Counted from the first letter of the stretch, positions 1 through 8,302 are shown. The stretch: DNA of 40,178 nt from an uncultured Fidelibacterota bacterium (GCA_913049685.1 CAJWZD010000018.1:1-40178); one strand, 5' to 3'. Program-made: numbers and translations. The notes: a model not told the origin generated them from the letters alone.

Positions 1-602
1 TTAGCAGGTTTAAATATAGCAGTATTACCCATAATGATTGCAGGTATTAATAAGGCAAATGTTTCATTTAGAGGATAATTATATGGTCCTAAGCATAAAA
101 CGACACCTAATGGTCCTCTTCGAATTAATGCTCTTACACCACCATTATTTTGAAAAATAGCACCATCTCTATCAATTTTTTTGTACTCTTTAATTGTTTC
201 ATTAATATAATCAACTGTTCTATCAAATTCTTTTTCAGAGTCTTTTAAATTTTTACCTATTTCCCACATCAAAAGTTTTACAACTTCATCCCTCTTTAAA
301 AACATTTTTGAAACAAACTTTTCCATGCATCTAATTCTTTCATAGACCTTCATTGTAGGCCATTTTCCTGTTCCATTGCTAAAAGCTTTATCGGCCGCAT
401 CTAAAGCCATTAAAGCATGGTCCTCATCCATTTTTGGGGTAGATCCTATTATTGTGAGTTCATCAGACTCATTTTCAGTAAACAATGTTGAGACAACATC
501 AACAACATCACCATTCCATGTTCCAATTTTTCCATTAATAAGGAATGTTCTATGCTCAATAGGTTTATCGATTGAATATTTATTTGGAATATTTGATTTC
601 AT
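1..602 (-). CDS. gapN: NADP-dependent glyceraldehyde-3-phosphate dehydrogenase-like aldehyde dehydrogenase (5' part, runs off the window)
   Basis: Reading the minus strand from ATG at 602-600 gives about 200 residues, open to the window edge. The visible part is the N-terminal NAD(P)-binding half of an aldehyde dehydrogenase. It holds the family block [17 protein letters not shown] followed by [12 protein letters not shown], which binds the cofactor. The wording of this block resembles the non-phosphorylating glyceraldehyde-3-phosphate dehydrogenase (GapN) subgroup, which oxidises glyceraldehyde-3-phosphate directly to 3-phosphoglycerate and makes NADPH. The catalytic Cys and Glu lie beyond the window, so the substrate is inferred. 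The ATG overlaps the TAA of the ilvA fragment by one base (TAATG), suggesting translational coupling. Another aldehyde dehydrogenase subfamily is possible. Confidence 0.8.
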   Translation of the reverse strand, partial: MKSNIPNKYSIDKPIEHRTFLINGKIGTWNGDVVDVVSTLFTENESDELTIIGSTPKMDEDHALMALDAADKAFSNGTGKWPTMKVYERIRCMEKFVSKMFLKRDEVVKLLMWEIGKNLKDSEKEFDRTVDYINETIKEYKKIDRDGAIFQNNGGVRALIRRGPLGVVLCLGPYNYPLNETFALLIPAIIMGNTAIFKPA

Positions 603-823
603 TATGTAAGAAAGTTAAAAAGCGATTCATTATCGTTAATATAATCACCATAAAAATTATTGTTTTTCATTCTTTTGATTAAAGGCTGCAAATCATTTTC
701 GTCCTTTAATTGAATACCAACTACAGCTGGACCATTTTCTTTGTTAGTTTTTTTTGAATATTCAAAAAAGGTTATATCATCATTTGGTCCTAAAATATTA
801 GATACAAAATCAAATGAATACAT
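602..823 (-). pseudogene. ilvA: C-terminal fragment of threonine dehydratase (IlvA), 5' end missing
   Basis: The 73 residues match the ACT-like regulatory tail of biosynthetic threonine deaminase: LGPNDDITFFEYSKKTNKE near the start, then GPAVVGIQLKDENDL, and [12 protein letters not shown] at the end. The whole PLP-binding catalytic domain, normally about 320 residues, is absent. On the minus strand the frame closes at a TGA about 18 bases upstream of the apparent ATG, and no Shine-Dalgarno is visible, so the ATG is probably an internal residue or a junction product. Upstream DNA belongs to an unrelated gene on the opposite strand. The TAA overlaps the ATG of the downstream aldehyde dehydrogenase. 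A genuine stand-alone ACT-domain protein is possible but less likely. Confidence 0.75.
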
Positions 824-2444
824 TTTTACAAAAAATGTTCAAGCTGATGGAAAAAGAAATATACCAAATTTAATTGATGATATTTCAAAATTTACAAGAA
901 TAAGTTTAGCTGAAAAGGCTGAAGAAGTTGAGAAAAACCAAAAACAAGTAGCCTCCATAACGACAAAAAATCTTGAAGCATATAAGTTTTATGACATAGG
1001 TGAGAAAGCATTATTTTCAAAAAAATGGTCTGAGGCAGAAGAAAATTTCCAAAAAGCTGTTGAAATTGATTCAAATTTTGCTCTAGCTCTTTATCAGTTA
1101 GCATATATAAATCAATGGTTTTTTTCTCAGAAAAAAGCCGATTATTATATCGCGAGAGCTGTAAAAAACATTGAAACCGTTCCGGAAAAAGAGCGATTAT
1201 ATATAAGAGCACAATCTATAAAAGATTATTCATCAAGAATTCCTGTCTATGAAGAGATAATCAATAAATATCCGAATGAAAAACAAGCATATTTTGAAAT
1301 AGGAGATATGTATTTTCATAACGGACCATCTCTCAAATCTTTACCTTATTTTGAAAAAAGTTTAGAATTAGATCCTTCATATGAGAATGCGATCCAGCAT
1401 CTTGGTTGGATGTATTTGGATATTAAAGATTATCAAAAATATACCGAGCTTTATGAAAGGTCCTTAGCAATTTATCCAAATGATAATTCATATAAATCCG
1501 CAGAGCTTTATTCTCATTTATATTCTGGAAAATTTAATGTTTTCCTTGATAAAATAAGGAGGCTAGAAGAAAAGGATGTTCAATTCTTAAATACTGATAA
1601 TGCTTTAGGGGACGCATATTTATTATCAGGAAATTATGCTGAATCAAGAAAGAAATACGAAAACCTTATTTTGAGCGATGAAACAAAGCTAACAGGATAT
1701 ATTAAACTGAGAAGATATCATGCTTACAGAGCTGATTACAAAAATTTTATTAAATACTCTGATCTGATTCTAACTCACTTTATTTCTAAAAATAATTATA
1801 GGAGATACGTTGGGGAACTTTCAAGGAGATCCTATGCATTGATACAGATATTTGACAGATATGATGAGGCGCAAATATTAGTTAATGAAATAACTAATCT
1901 TTTTGCTGATAAAAGTAAGAACGTTGGATTAAATGACCTTGGATTTGGAGCTGTATTTTTAATTGATTCTCATAAATATCTCAAAAACTGGAAAATAGCT
2001 AAAGAGTATGATAGTCAGTTTTTTAGAAATATGGATTCTAATATGCAGCTTGATGAAGGTTTAAGAGCAAAGCAGGACGGAATTTATGCTGATGCGATAG
2101 ACTTTTACAATAAAGGCCTAAATCTTGCCTTTGGAATTTTTAAAAATCAAGCACATTACGAATTATCTAAATTATATTATGAAGTTGGAGATTATGAAAA
2201 CGCTGTAAATGTTAGTGATGAAATAAAGATAATGACTCATCAAACCGCCCCACGGTCGAGAGAGTATTACTTTGCAAAATATTTTCTTTACTCTGGCCTG
2301 GCAAATTTTAAGTTGAAAAATTATAGATTGGCTAAGTCAAACTTAGATATTTTTCTTAAGATATATGAACCAGCTTCAGAAAATCTTAAATATAAAAAAA
2401 TGGCCCGCGATGCCATTGCAGATATGAAAAAGTTACGTTCTTAG
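741..2444 (+). CDS. Large TPR-repeat protein, N-terminally truncated
   Basis: The frame is open from a TTG at 741, but codons before about 820 are antisense to the ilvA fragment and are probably not native. Recognisable protein begins near IFTKNVQADGK, with NIPNLIDDISKFTRISL after it. These look like the end of a FlgO/CsgG-like or adenylate-cyclase-associated domain often placed before TPR arrays. The rest, to residue 567, is a helical TPR array: WSEAEENFQKAVEIDSNFALA, then SLPYFEKSLELDPSYENA, and further degenerate units. No ATG occurs in frame for the first roughly 190 residues, so the native start is missing. Such proteins usually act as protein-protein scaffolds, sometimes fused to Ser/Thr kinases; no kinase domain is present here. 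It ends convergently with the acetyltransferase gene, overlapping it by 4 bases. Confidence 0.75.
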   Translation: MLVFFEYSKKVISSFGPKILDTKSNEYIFTKNVQADGKRNIPNLIDDISKFTRISLAEKAEEVEKNQKQVASITTKNLEAYKFYDIGEKALFSKKWSEAEENFQKAVEIDSNFALALYQLAYINQWFFSQKKADYYIARAVKNIETVPEKERLYIRAQSIKDYSSRIPVYEEIINKYPNEKQAYFEIGDMYFHNGPSLKSLPYFEKSLELDPSYENAIQHLGWMYLDIKDYQKYTELYERSLAIYPNDNSYKSAELYSHLYSGKFNVFLDKIRRLEEKDVQFLNTDNALGDAYLLSGNYAESRKKYENLILSDETKLTGYIKLRRYHAYRADYKNFIKYSDLILTHFISKNNYRRYVGELSRRSYALIQIFDRYDEAQILVNEITNLFADKSKNVGLNDLGFGAVFLIDSHKYLKNWKIAKEYDSQFFRNMDSNMQLDEGLRAKQDGIYADAIDFYNKGLNLAFGIFKNQAHYELSKLYYEVGDYENAVNVSDEIKIMTHQTAPRSREYYFAKYFLYSGLANFKLKNYRLAKSNLDIFLKIYEPASENLKYKKMARDAIADMKKLRS

Positions 2445-2917
2445 CGAATATCTTTTTCTAAAGATATTCTATTTCCAGATTTTTCTTTTTCAACAAAACC
2501 TAAATGACGATATAATTCTAGAGAAGATTTATCTTTCTTCATAGCAGTGATTGTGAGGGTTTTGATTTTATTTTTAACAGAAAGATCTTGAATGTAATTA
2601 ATAATTTTATTTCTATAGCCATTTCCTCTTTGCTCAAGATCAAGATATATTTGCGCTATGTGAGCCCTACTGCCTTTATTGATAAACTTTACTCCACCAT
2701 AACCTATGATCCAATCGTCTTTGGAAAGAACTACAGTTTGTATTTTATTTAATTTATAATTGACATTGATCCATTTTTTCATATCGAAAGGATATCGCAT
2801 TTCAGAATCCGTAAAATTGAGCTCTTTGGGGTTTGCGAACCAATTTTTTAAAGCGGATTCTAGTTTTTTAAGCTCGTCCAAATTATCATAGTTTAATTCT
2901 TTAATTGAAAGTGACAC
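2441..2917 (-). CDS. GNAT-family N-acetyltransferase
   Basis: This 158-residue protein has the GNAT acetyl-CoA-binding motif A, AQIYLDLEQRGNGYRNKII, where the Q/R-x-x-G-x-G loop is seen as QRGNGY, at about residues 88-106. Near the C-terminus is the typical LYRHLGFVEKE segment (motif B). The fold is therefore an acetyl-CoA-dependent N-acyltransferase. The acceptor substrate cannot be told from sequence. The start chosen is GTG at 2917, because the frame closes at a stop only five codons further upstream and no other start gives a full-length domain. It stands alone on the minus strand, convergent with the TPR gene, sharing the four bases TTAG for both stop codons. Confidence 0.85.
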   Translation of the reverse strand: MSLSIKELNYDNLDELKKLESALKNWFANPKELNFTDSEMRYPFDMKKWINVNYKLNKIQTVVLSKDDWIIGYGGVKFINKGSRAHIAQIYLDLEQRGNGYRNKIINYIQDLSVKNKIKTLTITAMKKDKSSLELYRHLGFVEKEKSGNRISLEKDIR

Positions 2918-2953
2918 GTGTATTTGTAAATATTATTAATTTTGTAACTTAGT

Positions 2954-3925
2954 ATGTCAAATATAGTCACAATGAAGAACATAATTCCTATTTCAAAATT
3001 TAAAGAAGGTCAAGTAGTGCAGGGTTTTTACCTATGTCTTGAAAAGAAATTACGCCATACCAGAACTGGCGAGTTGTACATAGACATTGTCTTAAGAGAT
3101 CGAACTGGCCAAGTTCAGGCAAAGATCTGGAATAAAGTCAAAGAATACGATGCAAAGTTTTCTGCTGGAGACGCTGTAGCTATAAAAGGTTCTGTTGAAA
3201 TATTTATTGATGAATTTCAATTAGTAGTTCAGCGTATTAATAAAGCCACTCTTCAGCGCTATTCAAGATATGGATTTGATCCTGCGTTAATCGTACCAAC
3301 ATCTCGTTTTGACGAAAAAAAAATGTGGAACGAGGCAATAAAAACTATTCGAACCATTAAAAATCCATATATAAAAAAACTTATTTACAACATTTACACT
3401 TCCAACAAAAAAAAGCTGTTAAAACATCCATCTACCATTTTACATCAGTATAGTTACCGATCTGGTTTTTTAGAACAAACTCTCTCGCTTTCTAAGATGG
3501 GAAAATTTTTAGCAAATCATTATCGTTTGGATGGAGACCTTGTGCTTGCAGGCGTTTTCCTTTTTGACATTGGAAAATTAGAAGCGATTGAGTCCAATTA
3601 TAAATCTAATCTTTCCAAGGCTGGTAATTTGCTAGGACATGTAGCGCTTGGTAGAGATATAATTATCTCAGCAGCAAAAAAAATAAGAAAGTTCCCAGCA
3701 GAGCTTTTACTTCAAATTGAGCATATTATGTTGACCCAACAAAGCTATTACGAAGGGGAAAGGCAGATAAGCCCAATGTTCAAAGAAGCATTAGTAGTTT
3801 CAATGATTACAAGTATGGATAGTAGAATGAGTATTATGAAAAAAATTATCGAAGAAGATAAAGACAACGACGATTTTACTTCCCAGTATAATTTTTTTAA
3901 AACTACTATCTACAAAAAGAATTAA
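2954..3925 (+). CDS. YhaM-like OB-fold/HD-domain protein with degraded HD active site
   Basis: The architecture is that of YhaM-type 3'-5' exoribonucleases. An N-terminal OB-fold lies at about residues 10-95 (FYLCLEKKLRHTRTGELYID, then IKGSVEIFIDEFQLVV) and an HD domain at about 150-300. The HD domain aligns well: GFLEQTLSLSKMGK, LAGVFLFDIGKLE, NLLGHVALG, EHIMLTQQSYYEG. Most metal ligands are nevertheless replaced. The first His is Gln175, the HD pair is Phe204-Asp205, the usual His-His pair is Gln262-Gln263, and the final Asp position is Thr286. His229 and His257 remain. From known HD chemistry I infer a catalytically dead or repurposed nucleic-acid-binding protein. Its stop is immediately followed by the ATG of the next gene. 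Confidence 0.8.
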   Translation: MSNIVTMKNIIPISKFKEGQVVQGFYLCLEKKLRHTRTGELYIDIVLRDRTGQVQAKIWNKVKEYDAKFSAGDAVAIKGSVEIFIDEFQLVVQRINKATLQRYSRYGFDPALIVPTSRFDEKKMWNEAIKTIRTIKNPYIKKLIYNIYTSNKKKLLKHPSTILHQYSYRSGFLEQTLSLSKMGKFLANHYRLDGDLVLAGVFLFDIGKLEAIESNYKSNLSKAGNLLGHVALGRDIIISAAKKIRKFPAELLLQIEHIMLTQQSYYEGERQISPMFKEALVVSMITSMDSRMSIMKKIIEEDKDNDDFTSQYNFFKTTIYKKN

Positions 3926-4450
3926 ATGGATTTAGTGAATCTAGTTCGCGCATCAATATTTTGCGCAATGGCGATTGCAATGGGCTATTCATTAATGATG
4001 GTTCCGAATATTGAGCTCATCACCGTTACAATATTCTTATCTGGAGTAACCTTAAACTTATGGTGGGGTGCCCTTGTAGGGTTAATTGCGATGGGTATTT
4101 ATTCTGGCTTAAATCCCCTTGGATCGGGTCTAAGTTTCCCGCCATTATTTATTGCTCAAGTGATTGGTATGTCCCTTTGTGGGGCAATAGGAGGAATATT
4201 TAAACCTTTTTTCTTTGTTAAGAAGTACAATTTATCAAAGTTTGTGTTACTCGGATTTATGGGGTTTTTAGTAACATTTATTTATGATGTACTTACTCTA
4301 ATATCGTACCCACTTTTTACAGGTCTAGGCTTTGTCGGCATTATCGCTTCACTTATTAAGGGTTTAGGTTTCACCCTGCTTCATGAGATATCTAATATTT
4401 TCATATTTTTAATAACAGTTCCAAGAGTGATACAATTTATAAAAAAATAA
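3926..4450 (+). CDS. ECF-transporter S-component-like membrane protein
   Basis: This 174-residue integral membrane protein has about five or six hydrophobic segments. The N-terminal part, with AMGYSLMMVPNIELITV followed by IYSGLNPLGSG and PPLFIAQVIGMSLCGAIGG, resembles the substrate-binding S components of energy-coupling-factor vitamin/metabolite importers. Such proteins capture a small substrate and dock with shared EcfT and EcfA subunits, none of which are encoded nearby, so a shared (group II) module elsewhere is implied. The substrate is unknown. It follows the YhaM-like gene with no gap (TAAATG) and is followed by an outer-membrane barrel whose signal-peptide frame begins inside this gene's last codons. 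Confidence 0.65.
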   Translation: MDLVNLVRASIFCAMAIAMGYSLMMVPNIELITVTIFLSGVTLNLWWGALVGLIAMGIYSGLNPLGSGLSFPPLFIAQVIGMSLCGAIGGIFKPFFFVKKYNLSKFVLLGFMGFLVTFIYDVLTLISYPLFTGLGFVGIIASLIKGLGFTLLHEISNIFIFLITVPRVIQFIKK

Positions 4451-4503
4451 ACAATACCATTTTAAGCATTTTATCTGCAGGTTTTATTTTTTCTCAGAAT
4501 ACT

Positions 4504-6018
4504 ATGTTCATCCCATTTGATTGGTCTGGTCAGAATGGTGTTTACATTAAGCAGGGTCACCTATTTACAAATCAGTCATGGTACTCAGGCATATTGTCTT
4601 TTGATGGAACCTATACATCGTATCCTAATAGGTATGGAGGTCATTCTTTAGAGGTATCAATAAATGAAATTGGCGCGTTGCCTGAATTTCGAGAGCTGCC
4701 TGACTCAAGCTCAGTAATTAGTTTTTTTGATTATTACAGAGGTGATTATGGTTTAGACAAATTAGATCTTGGAGTAAAATATTTTTCAAAGAACCAATTG
4801 TTAAACGTCAGTGGATTTAAGAGGTCTACTCTTGGAAACTATGGCCACTATATTCATCCAACAAGAAGCAACGGACCTATTCATCAGTCTTATCGAATTG
4901 ATTATGCAAAGAAAACTCTTGAAGATAGAATAGAGGTGTCGGCAGCTCGATTTATTACCATAAGTGGAATCCCAGATAATATGCAAAACGGGATCGAAAA
5001 CGATAACATCCTAAGTAGTGGAATCAGTTATGAGAGAAGTCTAGATAATTGGAAAATAAAAAGCTACTTTAGTCAGTTTGCGCAAAATCGTACCTTGACC
5101 CACTCTTTGTATACTGATTCAACTACAAGATTTATCAACAGGAATCAATTCGACTTGCAATTAACCAATTCAAAAAGATATGAATTTGGTTTTAATCAAA
5201 AATTCCATCAATACAATAGCAGTAATTATTTAAGATCTGTTGCATGGTCGAACTTTTACTTGCGCAAACACTTCGATAATTTGACAATAATGGCTGGGGG
5301 ACAAATGTCAAAAAATGAGCTTTTTCAGCCCTTCACTTTTTCAGTTAGCTACAAAAATATTTCTAGATTAGGCGAGTTTAAAATATTTACAATAAGCGAA
5401 TCACAGTCAGCGCACCCAGATGCAAATAAATCTTATTCTAATGATTTTGAATCAAAGCTCCGCTCTTCAATCAGTTATAAAATTTCAAAAAATAAATTAT
5501 CTCTTGAAAGTTATTTTACTGATGTTAATATAAATGCGAATAATTTTTATAATTACAATATTACCCTTTTTGGGACCAATATAGCTTATAACTTCACTAG
5601 GGACTGGGGCATTTATTATAACTCTATAAATCCTTTAAACAATGCTCAAGAAAATGTGCTAGGCTCATTTTTTGATAGCGGATTAAAAGGAAAATTTTCT
5701 CTATTTCAAGGCAATATGAAAATTAATTTTCATATTTGGGCAGAAAGCTATATTAATGGTGATAATAATTTTACCTATGACCCTTTTCTTCAATATTATA
5801 GTGTAATTGGTGAGAATGATTTTGCAATCATTGATCGAAATTTGGCACACCTTGAAATACAGTCAAATATATCAGGCGTGATATTGCATTATAAAATTAA
5901 CAATCTTCTCAATGCGATTGGCGTTGAAAACAAAGATACTTTTTTTAAACCAAATGCTATATATCCTGAGATTGGTAGAATGATGCAATTTGGCGTTACT
6001 TGGTATTTTGACAATTAA
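4504..6018 (+). CDS. Putative outer-membrane beta-barrel protein
   Basis: The protein is rich in alternating aromatic/polar strands (SGILSFDGTYTSYPNRYGG, GISYERSLDNWKIKSYFSQF, INFHIWAESYIN) and ends in FGVTWYFDN, typical of a barrel-closing C-terminal strand with a terminal aromatic. I cannot assign a transport substrate; it could be a porin or a TonB-dependent-receptor-like barrel, but no plug domain is visible. ATG at 4504 is the first ATG, but it lacks a signal peptide. The same frame is open upstream to a stop near 4392. From an ATT at 4435 it would encode YKKINNTILSILSAGFIFSQ, a good signal peptide, with AAGAG seven bases upstream. The true start is therefore probably 4435, overlapping the previous gene by 16 bases. 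Confidence 0.75.
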   Translation: MFIPFDWSGQNGVYIKQGHLFTNQSWYSGILSFDGTYTSYPNRYGGHSLEVSINEIGALPEFRELPDSSSVISFFDYYRGDYGLDKLDLGVKYFSKNQLLNVSGFKRSTLGNYGHYIHPTRSNGPIHQSYRIDYAKKTLEDRIEVSAARFITISGIPDNMQNGIENDNILSSGISYERSLDNWKIKSYFSQFAQNRTLTHSLYTDSTTRFINRNQFDLQLTNSKRYEFGFNQKFHQYNSSNYLRSVAWSNFYLRKHFDNLTIMAGGQMSKNELFQPFTFSVSYKNISRLGEFKIFTISESQSAHPDANKSYSNDFESKLRSSISYKISKNKLSLESYFTDVNINANNFYNYNITLFGTNIAYNFTRDWGIYYNSINPLNNAQENVLGSFFDSGLKGKFSLFQGNMKINFHIWAESYINGDNNFTYDPFLQYYSVIGENDFAIIDRNLAHLEIQSNISGVILHYKINNLLNAIGVENKDTFFKPNAIYPEIGRMMQFGVTWYFDN

Positions 6019-6074
6019 ATTAGGCTTCAACTAAATCGTTCTGTGATTGCTTTCAATTAAGTAAATTATCACCT

Positions 6075-6611
6075 ATGGATACTTATTATAATTCTGCTTC
6101 TATTCTTAATCGTTCTGTATTGGTTCTCAATACCAATTATGCTCCTATGGATATTTGTACCGCTAAAAGAGCAATTTGCCTCTATTTTAATGAAAAAGTT
6201 GACATACTTGAATCATATAAGGAGGATATCCACTCTCCTTCAACAACACTCAGCTTACCCAGTATTGTTCGACTGAGAGATTTTGTTAAAAATCATACAA
6301 TGGATGTCATTTTAACTAGAAAGAATTTATTGGTACGCGATAATTTCGAATGCCAATACTGTAGTTCAAAAAAAACACCCCTAACAATGGATCATGTAAA
6401 GCCAAAAAATCAAGGCGGCCAAGATACATGGGAAAATCTAGTTGCTGCATGTCAGCCATGTAATAGAAAAAAAGGAAATCGCACACCTGAGGAAGCCAGG
6501 ATGCCATTAAAAAAAATGCCCAGAAAGCCAAACAAGATACATTATTTTCAACAGTTTATTTCTGATCATCAAGGTGCGTGGAAACCTTACCTATTTATGG
6601 AGGCGTTTTGA
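6075..6611 (+). CDS. HNH endonuclease
   Basis: This 178-residue protein has a C-terminal HNH module. Zinc-finger cysteines are C93/C96 (CQYC) and C126/C129 (CQPC), framing the catalytic MDHVKPKNQGG segment (D106-H107) and Asn121 in WENLVAAC, with Asn130 following. The N-terminal part (RSVLVLNTNYAPMDICTAKRA) is the conserved leader of a widespread stand-alone chromosomal HNH family in Bacteroidota-like and other bacteria. It is predicted to be a metal-dependent DNA endonuclease; the biological role of this family is unclear. It is not associated with a restriction or phage module here. Its TGA overlaps the TTG start of trpS (TTGA), so the two are co-translated. The 56 bases before it show no obvious terminator. 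Confidence 0.88.
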   Translation: MDTYYNSASILNRSVLVLNTNYAPMDICTAKRAICLYFNEKVDILESYKEDIHSPSTTLSLPSIVRLRDFVKNHTMDVILTRKNLLVRDNFECQYCSSKKTPLTMDHVKPKNQGGQDTWENLVAACQPCNRKKGNRTPEEARMPLKKMPRKPNKIHYFQQFISDHQGAWKPYLFMEAF

Positions 6612-7579
6612 AAAGAGTTTTAAGTGGAATTCAGCCTTCAGGAGACCTACATCTTGGTAATTATTTTGGAATGATGTCACGAATGATAACCTATCAGGAG
6701 AAACATGATTTATTTTGTTTCATAGTAAACTATCACGCATTGACAACGGTCAAGGATAAAGAATTACTAGAAAAAAACACTATTCAAGCTGCAATTGATT
6801 TTTTTGCTTTGGGGCTTAATCCAGAAAAATCAACATTTTGGATTCAGAGTGATGTTCCTCAGGTATGTGAGTCAACATGGCTTTTATCTAATGTTACTAA
6901 TGTAGGAATGCTCGAAAGAGCAACATCCTACAAAGATAAGCTATCCAAAGGAATTTCTGCTAATGTAGGACTGTACTCCTATCCGATCTTAATGGCTTCA
7001 GATATTTTGCTTTTTGGTGGAGAAATGGTACCTGTTGGGAAAGATCAAAAACAACACATTGAGATGACAAGAGATATCGCCGAAAAATTTAATCAGCAAT
7101 ATGGTGATGTGTTTGTGATCCCCGATTCGGATATTGATAAAAGATCCCATTTAATTCCAGGTATTGATGGACAAAAAATGAGTAAATCCTACAATAACAC
7201 TATTCCAATATTCGGGGACGAGAAAAAAATTAGAAAAAGATTTATGTCAATAGTAACTGACTCTGCAGATATTGATGAGCCTAAGGATATAAATACTCCA
7301 ATATTTGAACTGTATTCTTTATTTATTAATGAAAACGAGCAGAAAGAGTTAAAAAATAGGTTTTTGCAACCAGGTCTGCGTTATGGCGATCTCAAAAATG
7401 AATTCTTTGAATGTTTTTGGGAGTTTTTCAGACCATACAGAGATAAAAGAGACTATCTAATGAATCACAAAGATTATGTCTTTTCATCTTTGGAGCAAGG
7501 AGCTAAAAAAGCAAGTGTAGTTGCAAATGATTTTTTATTCAAAGCTAAGTCTGCGATGGGATTAATCTATAGAGATTAA
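6608..7579 (+). CDS. trpS: Tryptophanyl-tRNA synthetase
   Basis: This is a class I aminoacyl-tRNA synthetase that charges tRNA-Trp. From the TTG at 6608 the protein is 323 residues, the usual size for bacterial TrpRS, and starts MKRVLSGIQPSGDLHLGN. GDLHLGN (residues 12-18) is the HIGH signature and KMSKS lies at 190-194. PVGKDQKQHIEMTRDIA is also diagnostic. A longer frame from ATG 6578 adds ten residues unlike the family. The TTG start is supported by GGAGG four bases upstream and by the TTGA overlap with the HNH gene. The next gene, scpA, begins directly after the stop (TAAATG). Confidence 0.96.
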   Translation: MKRVLSGIQPSGDLHLGNYFGMMSRMITYQEKHDLFCFIVNYHALTTVKDKELLEKNTIQAAIDFFALGLNPEKSTFWIQSDVPQVCESTWLLSNVTNVGMLERATSYKDKLSKGISANVGLYSYPILMASDILLFGGEMVPVGKDQKQHIEMTRDIAEKFNQQYGDVFVIPDSDIDKRSHLIPGIDGQKMSKSYNNTIPIFGDEKKIRKRFMSIVTDSADIDEPKDINTPIFELYSLFINENEQKELKNRFLQPGLRYGDLKNEFFECFWEFFRPYRDKRDYLMNHKDYVFSSLEQGAKKASVVANDFLFKAKSAMGLIYRD

Positions 7580-8299
7580 ATGCATAAAGTTGAGCTAGAC
7601 AAGTTTCAAGGCCCTCTTGACCTCTTACTGTATTTTATCAGAAGAGATGAGCTTGATATAAATGATATACCTATCGCAGAGATTACCGCAGAATATTTGC
7701 AAATAATTGAGGATATGAAAGCAATGAATTTATCTGTAGCTGGAGAGTTTATTCTAATGGCCGCAACATTAATGCGAATAAAATCTAAAATGTTAATTCC
7801 AAGAGCTGAACTTGATGATTTGGGTGAACCTATAGATCCTAGAACAGAGCTTGTTAAGCAATTGATAGAATATAAAAAATACAAAGATATTGCTGATAAT
7901 CTATCTGAAAAATGGGAAAGACTGAGCTATCAACATGAAAGATCTATTTCAGAAACCTTTGAAGATCTTGATGCAGACAACTCAGGCTATTTAAAAGAGA
8001 TCAGCGTATTTGAGCTTGCTCAGCACTTTAAAAATGTTATTGATCGTTTGCCTGATTTAAATCCATACGAAGTTGATTTGAATACAATTGATCTGAGTGA
8101 TAAAAAACATTTTATATTAAACTCTTTTGATGGAAGAGGTATTTTATTCTTCGATGCTCTTTTAAAAAAATGCATTAATAAATTAGAGGTAATAATGACG
8201 TTCATAGCGATTCTTGACTTAGTACAGCAATTAAAAATTGTAGTCTTACAGAGCAACCTTTTCGATGATATAGAAATTCATCTCCTGGAGAAAAATTAA
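7580..8299 (+). CDS. scpA: Segregation and condensation protein A
   Basis: This is the kleisin subunit of the SMC-ScpAB condensin that organises and segregates the chromosome. The N-terminus shows the family signature FQGPLDLLLYFIRRDELDINDIPIAEIT, which binds the SMC neck. AGEFILMAATLMRIKSKMLIP follows at about residues 53-74. The C-terminal winged helix (LEVIMTFIAILDLVQQLKIVV) binds the SMC head. The length of 239 residues is normal. It is followed three bases later by scpB, the usual partner, so both are expressed together with trpS. The SMC subunit itself is not in the window. Confidence 0.95.
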   Translation: MHKVELDKFQGPLDLLLYFIRRDELDINDIPIAEITAEYLQIIEDMKAMNLSVAGEFILMAATLMRIKSKMLIPRAELDDLGEPIDPRTELVKQLIEYKKYKDIADNLSEKWERLSYQHERSISETFEDLDADNSGYLKEISVFELAQHFKNVIDRLPDLNPYEVDLNTIDLSDKKHFILNSFDGRGILFFDALLKKCINKLEVIMTFIAILDLVQQLKIVVLQSNLFDDIEIHLLEKN

Positions 8300-8302
8300 G
8301 AA

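Noticed and set aside
376-609. 77-residue plus-strand frame
   Set aside because: It is antisense to the aldehyde dehydrogenase, whose minus-strand translation shows clear family motifs.
6019-6074. Possible terminator after the outer-membrane protein gene
   Set aside because: No inverted repeat of useful length with a following T-run is visible.
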